Shown: positions 45,134 through 54,130, counted from the stretch's first letter. The stretch is 64,000 nucleotides of DNA from Stenotrophomonas sp. ZAC14D1_NAIMI4_1 (GCF_003086775.1 NZ_CP026001.1:1390407-1454406), one strand, 5' to 3'. Translations and numbers: made by a program. Notes: generated by a model not told the origin, from the sequence alone.

Positions 45134-46238
45134 TCGAGGGGCCGTGCAGGCGCCAGAAGGCGAGGGCACCGTAGAGCACCAGCAGGACACCAAGCGTGAT
45201 CAATTCATGGCTGACGTCGGCCAGGCCGGCATCCATCTGGGTCAGCCGCACCATCAGGTTGATGCCGGAGGTGGTGGGCAGCAGCTGCGCCAGCCAGACT
45301 AGCGGCTGCGGCGTCATCACCGTGGGCCAGGACAGGCCGGCCAGGAAGAACAGCGGGATGGACGTGGCGATGATGTACTGGAAGGCGCGTTCGCGCGTGC
45401 GGAAGAAGCTGCCGACGAACAGGCCGAATGCCACCGTGGCGGCGATGAACAGCGTGCCGCCCAGCAGCTGGCCCAGGGGATTGCCGCCGCGCGGATAGTC
45501 CTGCACCCAGGCGGTGAACCCGGCGTAGTAGAACAGCCCGAACAGGCCGATCAGGCCGAAGCCCAGGGCCATGCCGGCCAGCGTGGGCAGGTCGAAGCGC
45601 AGGCGCCGACCCAGCGCCAGGCGGCGCCCGCCGAGCAGCACGCCGATGCCCATCAGCAGGGTCTGGTGCACGATCAGTTCGGCCACGCCGGGCACGATGG
45701 CGCTGCCATAGCCTTCGTGCGTGTTGAACAGTGGCCGCTGCACGAGGTTGACCGGCGGCGCCTGCGGGGCGCCCATGAAGGCCGCCTGGGTGACGGCCGC
45801 CTCGCGCCCGAATGATCCCAGCGCATCGGCCACGCTGCCCAGCACCCAGCTTGCGCGGCCAAGGTAGGCACCGTTGCCGAGCAGGACCAGCTTGGCGGGA
45901 TGGCCACGCAGGATGTCGCGTTCCAGGTTGGCTGGGATCAGCACGATGCCTTCGGCATCTCCGGCTTCCAGCTGGCGGCGCGCGCTGTCGATGTCGGCGG
46001 GCTGGCCGACCACGCGCGCCACGCGCAGCGCATCCAGCTTGCGCAGCAGTTCGCGGCTGGTGGCGCTGTGGTCTTCGTCCACCACCAGGATCGGCAGGTT
46101 GCCGGCCACCTGGTGCCGGTACGCGGCCGGGTAGAAGAACGAGTACAGGATGACCGCACCGACCATCACCACGATGGCATAGCGGTCCAGCAGCACCGCC
46201 AGCAGGGTCTGCCGCAGGCTGGCCCAGACCCCGCTCAT
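45102..46238 (-). CDS. ABC-2 type permease, second of pair
   Basis: 378 residues. N-terminal helix (AIVVMVGAVILYSFFYPAAYR), a large periplasmic domain with the DUF-like LPILVVDEDHSATSRELLRKLD motif, then five helices at the C terminus including GTLFIAATVAFGLFVGSFF and IPLFFLAGLSWP, the ABC2_membrane_3 pattern (YhhJ-type). Its ATG overlaps the preceding permease stop (ATGA). It is the last gene of the tolC-hlyD-permease-permease operon. No ATP-binding protein is encoded alongside, so its energy source must be elsewhere. Confidence 0.88.
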   Translation of the reverse strand: MSGVWASLRQTLLAVLLDRYAIVVMVGAVILYSFFYPAAYRHQVAGNLPILVVDEDHSATSRELLRKLDALRVARVVGQPADIDSARRQLEAGDAEGIVLIPANLERDILRGHPAKLVLLGNGAYLGRASWVLGSVADALGSFGREAAVTQAAFMGAPQAPPVNLVQRPLFNTHEGYGSAIVPGVAELIVHQTLLMGIGVLLGGRRLALGRRLRFDLPTLAGMALGFGLIGLFGLFYYAGFTAWVQDYPRGGNPLGQLLGGTLFIAATVAFGLFVGSFFRTRERAFQYIIATSIPLFFLAGLSWPTVMTPQPLVWLAQLLPTTSGINLMVRLTQMDAGLADVSHELITLGVLLVLYGALAFWRLHGPSIRDRGRTRTE

Positions 46239-47422
46239 GCGTCGGCCCCCGCGGGCTGCACGGCCTGCGTGCTGCGGGCAAAGGCCAGCAGACGCCAGCC
46301 ACCCAGCCCACCGGCGAGGATGATCATCAGCAGCAGCGTGCCCAGCGGCCACAGCGTGACCGCCAGCGGCGCACCGACGAACTGCTGCTGGGTCTGCAGC
46401 TTGATGTACGCGCTGAGCGGCAGTAGCAGGTGCCAGATGCGGGTGAACAACGGTGCATCGATGACCGGGAAGGTGGCGCTGGAAAAGGCCAGCGCGGTGC
46501 CGATGCTGAGGCCAACGGCCGACAGCGCCGTGCCCATGTCCCGGGTGATGCCGACGAAGAACAGGGCATAGGCTGCGGTGGCCAGGTAGAACAGCGGCTG
46601 GCCGAGCAGCAGCAGGATCACGCTGCCGGCGATGCCATCGCCGCGCAGCCAGGCCAGGTAGCCGACGCCGAGCGCGCCATACACGGAGAACAGCAGGACG
46701 TAAGGCGCGATTTTGCCGGCAAGCGCCGGCCACGGCGTATGGCCGAGCCAGCCGCGCAGGGTGCCATCGCGGATCTCGCGGCCCAAGCTGCCGGCCACTG
46801 CCAGCGCCAGCACCAGCGACAGCACGGCGGGGAAGATCAACGGCAGCAGGAACAGCTCGTAGCTGCGCGCAGGGTTGTAGAGGATGTCCGACTGCACGGC
46901 GATCGGCGCTGCGCGCAGCTTGCCGGGGCCGACCTGCAGGGCGATGCGCTCGCGCAGCAGGCGCGCGTTCCAGGCGGCCACGGCATCGCCGATGTCGCGC
47001 GCAGCCGATTGGCCGGTGGTCATGTAGGTGGCGTTGTAATAGGCAAATACCGTGCCCTGCTGGCCGCGCAGCGCCTGCCGGGTGACATCGCGCGGCACCA
47101 GCACGATGGCATACACCTGCAGTCGGCGCAGCTGCGCGCGGGCGTCATCGATGCCCACCGGCTGGCTGGCCACGCGCACGCCAGGGCTGGCGTCGAGCAT
47201 GCGCAGCAGCAGGCGGCTGTCACTGCTGTGGTCCAGGTCAACCACGGCAATGGGCACGTCGCGCATCACCGAGGGGCTGAACATCCAGGCCATCAGCGCC
47301 AGCATCAGCAGCGGCAGCACCGTCACCAGCAGCAGGTCGGCGCGGTTGCCACGCAGCGTGCGCAGTTCGCGCCGCCACGATGCAGCGAAGCCGGCCTTGC
47401 CCGGGTTCAGTGCTGGGGCCAC
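46235..47422 (-). CDS. ABC-2 type permease, first of pair
   Basis: 395 residues, same architecture as its partner: first helix LLLVTVLPLLMLALMAW, periplasmic domain with VPIAVVDLDHSSDSRLLLRMLD, and C-terminal helices such as LFLLPLIFPAVLSLVLALAV and VILLLLGQPLFYLATAAYALF. A GTG at 47422 is the likely start; it overlaps the HlyD gene by 16 bases. The two permeases would form a heterodimer exporting small molecules with HlyD and TolC partners. It lacks Walker motifs. Confidence 0.85.
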   Translation of the reverse strand: MAPALNPGKAGFAASWRRELRTLRGNRADLLLVTVLPLLMLALMAWMFSPSVMRDVPIAVVDLDHSSDSRLLLRMLDASPGVRVASQPVGIDDARAQLRRLQVYAIVLVPRDVTRQALRGQQGTVFAYYNATYMTTGQSAARDIGDAVAAWNARLLRERIALQVGPGKLRAAPIAVQSDILYNPARSYELFLLPLIFPAVLSLVLALAVAGSLGREIRDGTLRGWLGHTPWPALAGKIAPYVLLFSVYGALGVGYLAWLRGDGIAGSVILLLLGQPLFYLATAAYALFFVGITRDMGTALSAVGLSIGTALAFSSATFPVIDAPLFTRIWHLLLPLSAYIKLQTQQQFVGAPLAVTLWPLGTLLLMIILAGGLGGWRLLAFARSTQAVQPAGADA

Positions 47423-48420
47423 GCGAACAGCACGCTCATGCCGGGGCGGAAGCCCTCGATGCGATCTGCCGGACGCACCCGCACCTCGAAGCTGCGCACG
47501 TCGTAGCCCGATGACTGGCGGGTAGTGCGCCAGGTGGCGTAGTCGCCTGCGGGGTTGATGAAATACACCTTGAATTCGGCGTCCTGGTCGAGCGCCGGGA
47601 TGCGGCCGCGCACCGTGCTGCCGACCTTCAGGCCCTGCATCTGCGATTCGCGCAGGTTCATCGACACCCACATCCGGTCGATGTCGACCAGGGTGAACAC
47701 CGGGTAGCCGGCCGGCACCAGTTCGCCCGGATCGGCCATGCGCTTGTTGATCTCGCCCGCCACCGGCGCGCGTCCTTCCACTTCGGCGCGCGCGGCGTTG
47801 ACCTCGGCCACCGCACCCTGCGCCTGCTGCACCTGGCCCTGTGCCGCCCGCTTGTCCTGCTCGCGGGCGCCGGCCAGCGCCATGTCGTACTGCGCGCGTG
47901 CGGCGCGTGCCAGCTCGCGCGAACTGGTGGCCTGGGCCTGCGCTTCGTCGCGCTTCTGCCGGGTCATCACCCCTTCGATGAACAGGTTCTGCACGCGGCG
48001 GGCGGTGGCTTCGGCCAGGGTGGCACCGGCTTCGGCCCGCTTCCAGTTGGCCTCGGCGGCACGGATGTCTTCGCTGCGTGCGCCCGCGTCGGCCTTGTCG
48101 GCCACTGCCTGGGCGGCGGCGAGGGCGCCCTGCGCCTGCTGTTCCTTGGCGGCCACTTCCGGGCTGTCGAGCAGGAACAGGATCTGCCCGGCCTGCACGC
48201 GGTCGCCCTCGCGGACCTTCAGTTCGGCCACGCGCGCGGTGATCTTGGCGGCCACGTTGAGGGTGTCCGCGTCGGCCATGCCCTGGATCTGGTCGGCCGG
48301 GCGCCGCCAGGCCAGCCACAGGCCCAGCACCACCACGACCAGCAGCACCAGCACCAGGATCACACCGAGGCGGCGCTTGCCCGGAGGCGTGGTGGCGTCG
48401 TCGTGCAGCACATCACTCAT
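47407..48420 (-). CDS. HlyD/EmrA-type membrane fusion protein
   Basis: 337 residues: one N-terminal membrane helix (LGVILVLVLLVVVVLGLWLAW), a lipoyl-like half (VREGDRVQAGQILFLLDSPEV), a long coiled-coil hairpin (about residues 95-215, AAQAVADKADAGARSEDIRA), the second lipoyl half (EGRAPVAGEINKRM), and the beta-barrel domain (VDIDRMWVSMNLRESQMQ). It links the inner-membrane permeases to the TolC channel. Its start overlaps the tolC stop by 8 bases (ATGAGTGA). Confidence 0.92.
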   Translation of the reverse strand: MSDVLHDDATTPPGKRRLGVILVLVLLVVVVLGLWLAWRRPADQIQGMADADTLNVAAKITARVAELKVREGDRVQAGQILFLLDSPEVAAKEQQAQGALAAAQAVADKADAGARSEDIRAAEANWKRAEAGATLAEATARRVQNLFIEGVMTRQKRDEAQAQATSSRELARAARAQYDMALAGAREQDKRAAQGQVQQAQGAVAEVNAARAEVEGRAPVAGEINKRMADPGELVPAGYPVFTLVDIDRMWVSMNLRESQMQGLKVGSTVRGRIPALDQDAEFKVYFINPAGDYATWRTTRQSSGYDVRSFEVRVRPADRIEGFRPGMSVLFAWPQH

Positions 48421-49822
48421 GGTCGATCACCTCGTCCGCACGGCGCCGGTAGTCTTCGAAACGGTCCATCTGTCCACTGATCTCCAACAGCTGCGCCAGC
48501 GCGATGTCGTACTGGTAGGCCGCCTGCGCGCGTTCGACGCGGGCGCCGCCCAGGCCGAGCCGCGCATCGATCACATCCAGCGACGTGGCCTGGCCCTCGC
48601 GGAAGGCCAGCTCCTGCAGGCGCAGGTTCTCCTGGGCCTGGGCGATGCTGCTGTCCAGCAGCACGAACTGCTGCCGCGCGCTGTCCAGTTCGTTCCAGGC
48701 CTTGCGCACGCCCAGCGCCACCTGGTTCTCGGCTTCGCGCAGGCCGGCCTCGGCCTGTTCCTGCTGCGCGCGGGCCGCACTGATCTGCGCCGGCCGCGAA
48801 CTGGGCGACAGGAAGGTGTATTTCAATCCGATGCCGAAGGCCCAGTCCGGGTCGGTCAGCATTTCATCGCGGCGGCGGAAGTCGTACTGGCCGAAGGCGA
48901 AGATCTGCGGTTTCAGCTTGGCCTGCTGCACGCGCACGCCCTGTTCGGCCTGGGCCACCATGGCCTGCAGGCGGCGGATCTGCGGCTGCCGCGCCTGCGC
49001 GGTGCGCTCGAAACTGGCCACCGGTTCCAGCGGTGCGCGCTGCACGAACAACGGCGACAGTGGCTGCACCTCGCCGCCGCTGCGCAGCAGGGTGGCCAGC
49101 GCGGCCTTCAGCGTGGCCAGGTCGTTGAGGGTCTTCTGGTACTCGCGCTCGGCCTTGTCGCGGGCCACGGTGGCCTGCAGGCGCTGGGCGCGGGTGGCGA
49201 AGCCTTCGCGTTCCAGCTTCTGCGCATCGGACAGGTGGCGGTCGAGGCCATCGCGCACATCGCGGCGCACGTCCACCGCTTGTTCGGCCAGGCGCTGGCC
49301 GAAGTAGGCCTGGGCCAGCTGCACGGTGAGCGACTGCCGCTGCGCCTCGCGCTCCGCGCTGGCCTGTTCGCTGGCGGCGCTGGCCGCGCGCTGCGCCGCG
49401 GGGATGACGCCACCGGTGTACAGCGGCAGCACGGCGGTCACCACGGGGCGGGTCCGCCAGTCGCGTTCGGTGAACGTCAGGGGCGAGTCGATGCCATACG
49501 CCTCGGCCACCGGTTCCAGCGAGCCCAGCGGCAGGGTGAGGGTCTTCTGGAACTGCAGGCGGCGCACCTCACCGGTGATTTCCGGCAGGCGCAGCAGGCG
49601 CGTGGCGTCCTGCAGTTCCTGCTTGTTGCGCACGCCGGCATCGGCAGCGGCCAGTGCGTCGGAAACCTGTTCCAGCCGCTGCCGCGCTTGTTCCCACTGC
49701 AGCGCGGCCACTGCACTGCTGTCCGCACCCGCCTGGGCGTAGCCGGCGGCCGGCAGCAGCGTCGCGCAGACCAGTAGCCAACGTGCGCGGTGCGGTCGCG
49801 GGGAAGGGCGTTGCAGGTGCAC
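48413..49822 (-). CDS. TolC-family outer-membrane channel protein
   Basis: 469 residues. A signal peptide ending LLPAAGYAQ precedes two internal repeats of the OEP family with long helices (QAYFGQRLAEQAVDVRRDV, LREAENQVALGVRKAWNELD). The GTG at 49822 is the only codon before the signal peptide that gives a normal length; GGACC lies at about -9. It is the first gene of the exporter operon and is divergent from the secreted protein gene at 49935. Confidence 0.9.
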   Translation of the reverse strand: MHLQRPSPRPHRARWLLVCATLLPAAGYAQAGADSSAVAALQWEQARQRLEQVSDALAAADAGVRNKQELQDATRLLRLPEITGEVRRLQFQKTLTLPLGSLEPVAEAYGIDSPLTFTERDWRTRPVVTAVLPLYTGGVIPAAQRAASAASEQASAEREAQRQSLTVQLAQAYFGQRLAEQAVDVRRDVRDGLDRHLSDAQKLEREGFATRAQRLQATVARDKAEREYQKTLNDLATLKAALATLLRSGGEVQPLSPLFVQRAPLEPVASFERTAQARQPQIRRLQAMVAQAEQGVRVQQAKLKPQIFAFGQYDFRRRDEMLTDPDWAFGIGLKYTFLSPSSRPAQISAARAQQEQAEAGLREAENQVALGVRKAWNELDSARQQFVLLDSSIAQAQENLRLQELAFREGQATSLDVIDARLGLGGARVERAQAAYQYDIALAQLLEISGQMDRFEDYRRRADEVIDHE

Positions 49823-49934
49823 GTCGGGTCCGTCATCCGTAAAGAGTCCGGCAAAAACTAGTGGATACGCCGTGAAGCCGTTGTAGGTGCGGCGCGCTTT
49901 ACAGTGGCTGCCGCCACGCGGACAGGAGCGCGCG

Positions 49935-50486
49935 ATGCAGGATTGCCACTGGAAATGCCGACGTGCCCACCTGTGGCTGGCCTGCGCGCTGCTGCTCGCA
50001 CTGCCATGGGGGTGGGCCGCTGCCACGGATGTGGCGGCGCGCACCGGCCCGGCCATCATCGGCATGCAGGTGCAGGGCAGCGGACGGCTGGCGCATGGCC
50101 AACGCGTGCCGTTGCCACGCGTGCTGCAGGCGCTGGGCACGCCCTCGCAGCGCGAACCCTCACCCTACGAGTGCGGCAGCGCCTACGACGAGGGCGATAT
50201 CCAGCTGCTGAGCTGGGCGGGGCAGGCGTGGGAGAGCGACGGCCGCACCGCGGTGCTGCGTCGCTTCGACGTGGGCCGGGAGGGCGCGCTGCTGTTGGCC
50301 AATGGGACGCAGATCGGCGCGCGCACCTCGCCTGCCGATGTGCTGCAGCGTGTGCCACGCGCGCACCGCAGCGGTGACACGGTGCATGTCACCCCGGACC
50401 CGCGCGGGCTGACCGAGGAGCGCTACGACCTGCGCTTCGACGGCGAGGGACGCCTGTTCCAGATCGACTACTGGATCGCCTGCTGA
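49935..50486 (+). CDS. Hypothetical secreted protein
   Basis: 183 residues with a signal peptide (LWLACALLLALPWGWAAA). After cleavage it contains two Cys (YECGSAYDEG and a terminal DYWIAC) that could form a disulfide. No family is recognised. AGGAG stands 9 bp before the ATG. It is divergent from the tolC operon and convergent with argP. Third-position GC is high, and the frame is coherent, so it is probably a real gene. Confidence 0.7.
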   Translation: MQDCHWKCRRAHLWLACALLLALPWGWAAATDVAARTGPAIIGMQVQGSGRLAHGQRVPLPRVLQALGTPSQREPSPYECGSAYDEGDIQLLSWAGQAWESDGRTAVLRRFDVGREGALLLANGTQIGARTSPADVLQRVPRAHRSGDTVHVTPDPRGLTEERYDLRFDGEGRLFQIDYWIAC

Positions 50487-50510
50487 GCCTGCGGCGTGCG
50501 TGCCATGGGC

Positions 50511-51404
50511 TCAGCGCAGATTGCCTTCCGCTGCGCTGCGAAGGGCCTGGGTGATGTGCTGCAACGTGCTCGAGCGCACGGCGGCGTGCTGCCAGAACAG
50601 CGGGACGTCCAGCCAGCGGCGTGGTTCCAGCACGGTCACCCTGCGCTCGGCCAGCGCCGGCGCGATCAGCGTTTCCGGGGCCAGGCACCAGCCCAGTCCA
50701 CGCCCGGCGGCTTCGACGAAGCCGGTGGAGGAAGGCAGGTAGTGCACCGGCGGCTGCAGCCGTGCGCGGGTCAGGCGGCGCATGAAGCGTGCCTGCAGTT
50801 CGTCCTTGCGGTTGAACACGATCATCGGCGCCACGGCCAACGCATCGGCCTGCATGCCCTTGCCGAACCAGCGGCGTGCGAAGGCCGGTGATGCGATGGC
50901 GTGGTAGCGCATCGCGCCCAGCGGATGCACGTTGCAGCCCTTCAGTGCGCGCCCCTCGGCGGTGACCGCGCCAAGCACGCTGCCATCGCGCAGCAGTTCC
51001 AGGGTGTGGTCCTGGTCGTCCATGCGCAGGTCGAACAGGTAGCCATGGCGCTGGTGCAGGTCGGCGATGGCGGCGACGAACCACGTATCCAGCGAATCAT
51101 CGTTGACCGCCAGTGGGATCGGCGTGCGGGTGGCATCGTTGCCGCGCTCGGGCAGCAGCTCGGCCAGCGCTTCGCTCTGCAGCGCCTGCATGGGCCGCAC
51201 GCTGCGCAGCAGGATTTCACCGGCCGCGGTGGGCCGGCACGGCGCCTGGCGGACCAGCAGCACCTGGCCCAGGCGGTCCTCCAGCGCCTTGATCCGCTGC
51301 GACAGCGCAGACGGGCTGATCGCCAAGCGGCGCGCGGCGGCCTCGAAACTGCCTTCTTCCAGCACCGCAGCAAAGGCGGCCAGTTGCGGGTGTACCAGGT
51401 CCAT
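50511..51404 (-). CDS. argP: LysR-family regulator ArgP (LysG-like)
   Basis: 297 residues, the same length as E. coli ArgP. It reads MDLVHPQLAAFAAVLEEGSF, then the helix-turn-helix AARRLAISPSALSQRIKALE and LLVRQAPCRPTAAGE, typical for ArgP. The effector domain binds lysine or arginine. It is divergent from argO with a 105-bp gap, the standard arrangement: ArgP activates argO when arginine or its antagonists accumulate. Frames that extend it to 51884 overlap argO and are not real. Confidence 0.94.
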   Translation of the reverse strand: MDLVHPQLAAFAAVLEEGSFEAAARRLAISPSALSQRIKALEDRLGQVLLVRQAPCRPTAAGEILLRSVRPMQALQSEALAELLPERGNDATRTPIPLAVNDDSLDTWFVAAIADLHQRHGYLFDLRMDDQDHTLELLRDGSVLGAVTAEGRALKGCNVHPLGAMRYHAIASPAFARRWFGKGMQADALAVAPMIVFNRKDELQARFMRRLTRARLQPPVHYLPSSTGFVEAAGRGLGWCLAPETLIAPALAERRVTVLEPRRWLDVPLFWQHAAVRSSTLQHITQALRSAAEGNLR

Positions 51405-51509
51405 GCCGGGCCTCTTCAGTTTTGCTGCACAGGATAAAGAAAAACCAGCTGGCCTTAATCGGCGGTGGGCTGCACCCTGCGCGTCCCTTCCTGCTGGATA
51501 CCTGTCCCC

Positions 51510-52124
51510 ATGTGGTTCACCGCGGCCCTGGCCGGCCTGTTCGCAGGCGCCGGCCTGATCATCGCCATCGGCGCCCAGAATGCCTTCGTCCTGCGCCAGG
51601 GGCTGCAGCGCCGCTACGTGGGCACGGTGGTGCTGGCGTGCATGGGAGCGGACATCGCGCTGATACTGGCCGGTGTCGGCGGGATGGGCGCGCTGGTGCT
51701 GCAGTGGCCGCTGCTGCTGCAGGTGCTGCGCTTCGGCGGTGCGGCGTTCCTGGGCTGGTATGGCCTGCAGGCGGGCGTGCGCGCGTGGCGCGGCGGCAGC
51801 GCATTGGCGGCCGCCCGCAGCGACGGCGGCAACCGGCGCCAGGTGCTGCTGGCCTGCCTGGCCTTCACCCTGCTCAACCCACACGTCTACCTTGATACGG
51901 TGGTGCTGCTGGGCAGCCTGTCCACGCGCTACCCCGGCGACCTGCGCTGGGCATTCGCCGCCGGCGCCAGCGTGGCCAGCGTGCTCTGGTTCTGCGCGCT
52001 GGGCTATGGCGCGCGCCTGTTGCAGCCGCTGTTCCGCAACCCGAACGCGTGGCGCGTGCTGGATGCCGGCATTGCCTTGTTCATGGCGGGCCTGGCATTG
52101 CTGTTGCTGCTACGTCCGCTTTAG
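51510..52124 (+). CDS. argO: Arginine/lysine exporter ArgO (LysE family)
   Basis: 204 residues with five or six helices. LysE-family signatures are LIIAIGAQNAFVLRQGLQR at the N terminus, and LLACLAFTLLNPHVYLDTVVLLG in the middle. It exports arginine and possibly lysine or canavanine, avoiding toxic accumulation. The ATG at 51510 is the family start; a longer frame adds 15 residues. It is controlled by the divergent ArgP gene. Confidence 0.95.
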   Translation: MWFTAALAGLFAGAGLIIAIGAQNAFVLRQGLQRRYVGTVVLACMGADIALILAGVGGMGALVLQWPLLLQVLRFGGAAFLGWYGLQAGVRAWRGGSALAAARSDGGNRRQVLLACLAFTLLNPHVYLDTVVLLGSLSTRYPGDLRWAFAAGASVASVLWFCALGYGARLLQPLFRNPNAWRVLDAGIALFMAGLALLLLLRPL

Positions 52125-52193
52125 GCTGCATCCACAGCCCGGATGCTCCGGGTCATCCATTCGACCCGGTGTCTGCCCGAGGGAGGTGTTCTG

Positions 52194-52760
52194 ATGCATC
52201 CGGACGTTGCTTCCGGGATGGGCGGCATGCGGGGTCCGTCGTCGCGGCGTGCGCTGCCGCTGATGCTGCTGGCCGGTGCGCTGTTGTCGGCGTGCGGCGC
52301 GCACCCACCGCCGCCTGTTTCCGTGCCCGCCGATACGGTGGCTGCGGCGGCAGGTGATCCCGCTTTCGCGCGCATGCTGGCAGGCTTCCATCAGTGCCGC
52401 TATGAAGGCCTTTTCGTCAACGATCTTCTGGGGCAGGTGGCCACGGCGCCGGATACGGACTGGTTCCGCGCCCATCCCGGGGCCGCCTGTGGGCGTGACG
52501 ATGACTTCTATTATTTCTGCATGGACGAACGCTACCGTGGGCTTACGGTGCAGCGCATGGCGCTGCCCGGCACCGGCGGCCTGCCCAGCGTGGCGCTCTA
52601 CCTGCAGCAGGACGCCGCAACCGCGCGATCCATCCTGCGCCAGCAGCTGGGCGGCGGCTTCCCGTCCTCGGCCGCCTCCGACGCTGGCACGGCCCCTGAG
52701 CTGATGGCCGACCCGGCCGATGCCAATCGTTCGATCCTGGTCTGTACGCGCACGTTCTGA
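52194..52760 (+). CDS. Hypothetical lipoprotein
   Basis: 188 residues. The signal peptide ends in the lipobox LLSAC, so the mature protein would be lipid-anchored; residue +2 after Cys is Gly. The rest has paired Cys (HQCRYEGLF, GAACGRDDDFYYFC), LALPGTGG-like turns and no family I know. GGGAGGTG precedes the ATG. It is convergent with map. Confidence 0.75.
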   Translation: MHPDVASGMGGMRGPSSRRALPLMLLAGALLSACGAHPPPPVSVPADTVAAAAGDPAFARMLAGFHQCRYEGLFVNDLLGQVATAPDTDWFRAHPGAACGRDDDFYYFCMDERYRGLTVQRMALPGTGGLPSVALYLQQDAATARSILRQQLGGGFPSSAASDAGTAPELMADPADANRSILVCTRTF

Positions 52761-52793
52761 GGGTTCCCCGGCCGCTTCCGCCACCCTGGGGTG

Positions 52794-53588
52794 TCAGTGC
52801 TCTGCCTGGTCAATCACGCACAGTGGCGTCTCGCCCGGGCGCAGGGTCAGTACGCGCACGCCCTGTGCTGTCACCGCCACGGTGTGTTCGAACTGCGCCG
52901 ACAACTTGCCGTCGCGGGTGTACACCGGCCATTCGTCCGGCAGCTGGCGGATGGCCGGCTTGCCCTGGTTGAGCATCGGCTCGATGGTGAACACCATGCC
53001 CTCCTGCAGTTCCATGCCGGTGCCGGCGTGGCCGTAGTGCAGGATCTGCGGGTCTTCGTGCATCTCCTGGCCGATGCCGTGGCCGCAGTACTCCTTCACC
53101 ACGCTGTAGCCGTGGCTGCGCGCATGGCGGGCAATGGCATGGCCGATGTCGCCCAGGCGCGCGCCGGGACGCACTTCGGCGATGCCCTTCCACATGGCCT
53201 GGTAGGCCACCTTCACCAGCTTGCGTGCGGCGTAGTCGATCTCGCCCACCGGGTAGGTGGTGCTGGAATCGGCGATGTAGCCGTTCTTTTCCAGGGTGAT
53301 GTCGAGGTTGACGATCTGCCCGCTGCGCAGCACGTCATCGTGGCTGGGCACGCCGTGGCAGATGACGTTGTCGATGGAGGTATTGAGCACGTACGGAAAG
53401 CCGTACTGGCCCTTGCTGGCGGGTCGCGCGTGCAGTTCGTCGACGATCATCCGTTCAACGAAGTCGTTGATGTCCATCGTGCTGCGGCCTTCCAGCGGCA
53501 GCGCGTCGAGTGCGGCGAACACCTGCGCGAGCAGCCGCCCGGACTCGGCCATCAGCGCGATCTCGTCGGGGCGCTTGATGATGGCCAT
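52794..53588 (-). CDS. map: Type I methionine aminopeptidase, extra copy beside ParD-like gene
   Basis: 264 residues, same as E. coli Map. The five metal ligands are Asp96, Asp107, His170, Glu203 and Glu234, and His78 of CHGVP is present. It removes the N-terminal Met of nascent proteins. A canonical chromosomal map usually sits near rpsB or rpsM and not by this kind of gene, so this is probably a second copy. It begins 4 bp after the ParD-like gene, forming an operon under the AT-rich palindrome at 53821. Pairing with an antitoxin-like DNA-binding protein is unusual for a housekeeping enzyme. Confidence 0.94.
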   Translation of the reverse strand: MAIIKRPDEIALMAESGRLLAQVFAALDALPLEGRSTMDINDFVERMIVDELHARPASKGQYGFPYVLNTSIDNVICHGVPSHDDVLRSGQIVNLDITLEKNGYIADSSTTYPVGEIDYAARKLVKVAYQAMWKGIAEVRPGARLGDIGHAIARHARSHGYSVVKEYCGHGIGQEMHEDPQILHYGHAGTGMELQEGMVFTIEPMLNQGKPAIRQLPDEWPVYTRDGKLSAQFEHTVAVTAQGVRVLTLRPGETPLCVIDQAEH

Positions 53589-53592
53589 CGGC

Positions 53593-53805
53593 TCAGGCCT
53601 GGCCCGCTGGCAGCAGCGGCGGTTGCACGCCGGCCGCGCGCAGCTCGCTGGCGACGATGTCCTGGAAGCTCAGGGTCGGGTTGAGTTCGCACAGCATGCC
53701 GACCCGGATCCAGAAGTTGGCCTGGGCGTTGATGGAGCGGCTGGAGACGGTGCAGGCACGACGCAGCTGGTCGTGCAGGGTGTCATCGATGTTGACGATG
53801 CCCAT
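53593..53805 (-). CDS. ParD-like antitoxin family protein
   Basis: 70 residues starting MGIVNIDDTLHDQLRRACTV. An N-terminal beta strand and two helices (ASFWIR-like QANFWIRVGMLCELNP) give the ribbon-helix-helix form of ParD-like antitoxins (PF11903-type). Such proteins often repress their own operon through a palindrome; one lies 16-51 bp upstream. The gene for a ParE-type toxin is absent, and the partner in the operon is a methionine aminopeptidase. Confidence 0.85.
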   Translation of the reverse strand: MGIVNIDDTLHDQLRRACTVSSRSINAQANFWIRVGMLCELNPTLSFQDIVASELRAAGVQPPLLPAGQA

Positions 53806-53820
53806 GGCGGGTTCTCGATG

Positions 53821-53856
53821 GGGAATATATGAAGCATATATGATTCATATATTCCC
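53821..53856. promoter_or_regulatory. AT-rich palindrome before ParD-like gene and map
   Basis: A perfect 12-bp inverted repeat GGGAATATATGA / TCATATATTCCC (53821-53832 and 53845-53856). The 12-bp centre contains a further CATATATG palindrome, so ATATATGA occurs twice in one direction and once inverted. In DNA this GC-rich it is conspicuous. It sits at the promoter of the ParD-like/map operon and is probably its autoregulatory operator. Confidence 0.75.
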
Positions 53857-53869
53857 GCTCAAGAGGCCC

Positions 53870-54130
53870 TCAGCGTGGCGGACGCAGCCGGCGCATCAGC
53901 GTTGGGGCGGCGGGCTGTCCCAGCAGCGTGTTCAGCTCGCAGAGCTGCAGGTACTCGGTCGGGTGCAGTGTCACGCCGGACTCGTCGATGTCGGCACACA
54001 GCTGGTCCAGTGCCAGCGGCACTTCATTGCGATCCAGCAGGTCCAGGACCATCGCGATGCGATCCTGGGCCAGCCGATCCTCCAGAAGTTGGCCCATCGC
54101 GCGCAGGCCAGCGCGTGCATCAGTCTCCAT
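53870..54130 (-). CDS. MafI-like small protein
   Basis: 86 residues (METDARAGLR start). All helical, with IAMVLDLLDRNEVPLALDQLC and YLQLCELNTLLG, a pattern that resembles MafI-family immunity proteins and similar helical pairs. It overlaps the VOC gene stop by 11 bases and is read with it, so it is translationally coupled. No Maf-type toxin is nearby, and the assignment is by eye only. The longer frame to 54547 is an alternate reading of the VOC gene and was rejected. Confidence 0.6.
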   Translation of the reverse strand: METDARAGLRAMGQLLEDRLAQDRIAMVLDLLDRNEVPLALDQLCADIDESGVTLHPTEYLQLCELNTLLGQPAAPTLMRRLRPPR

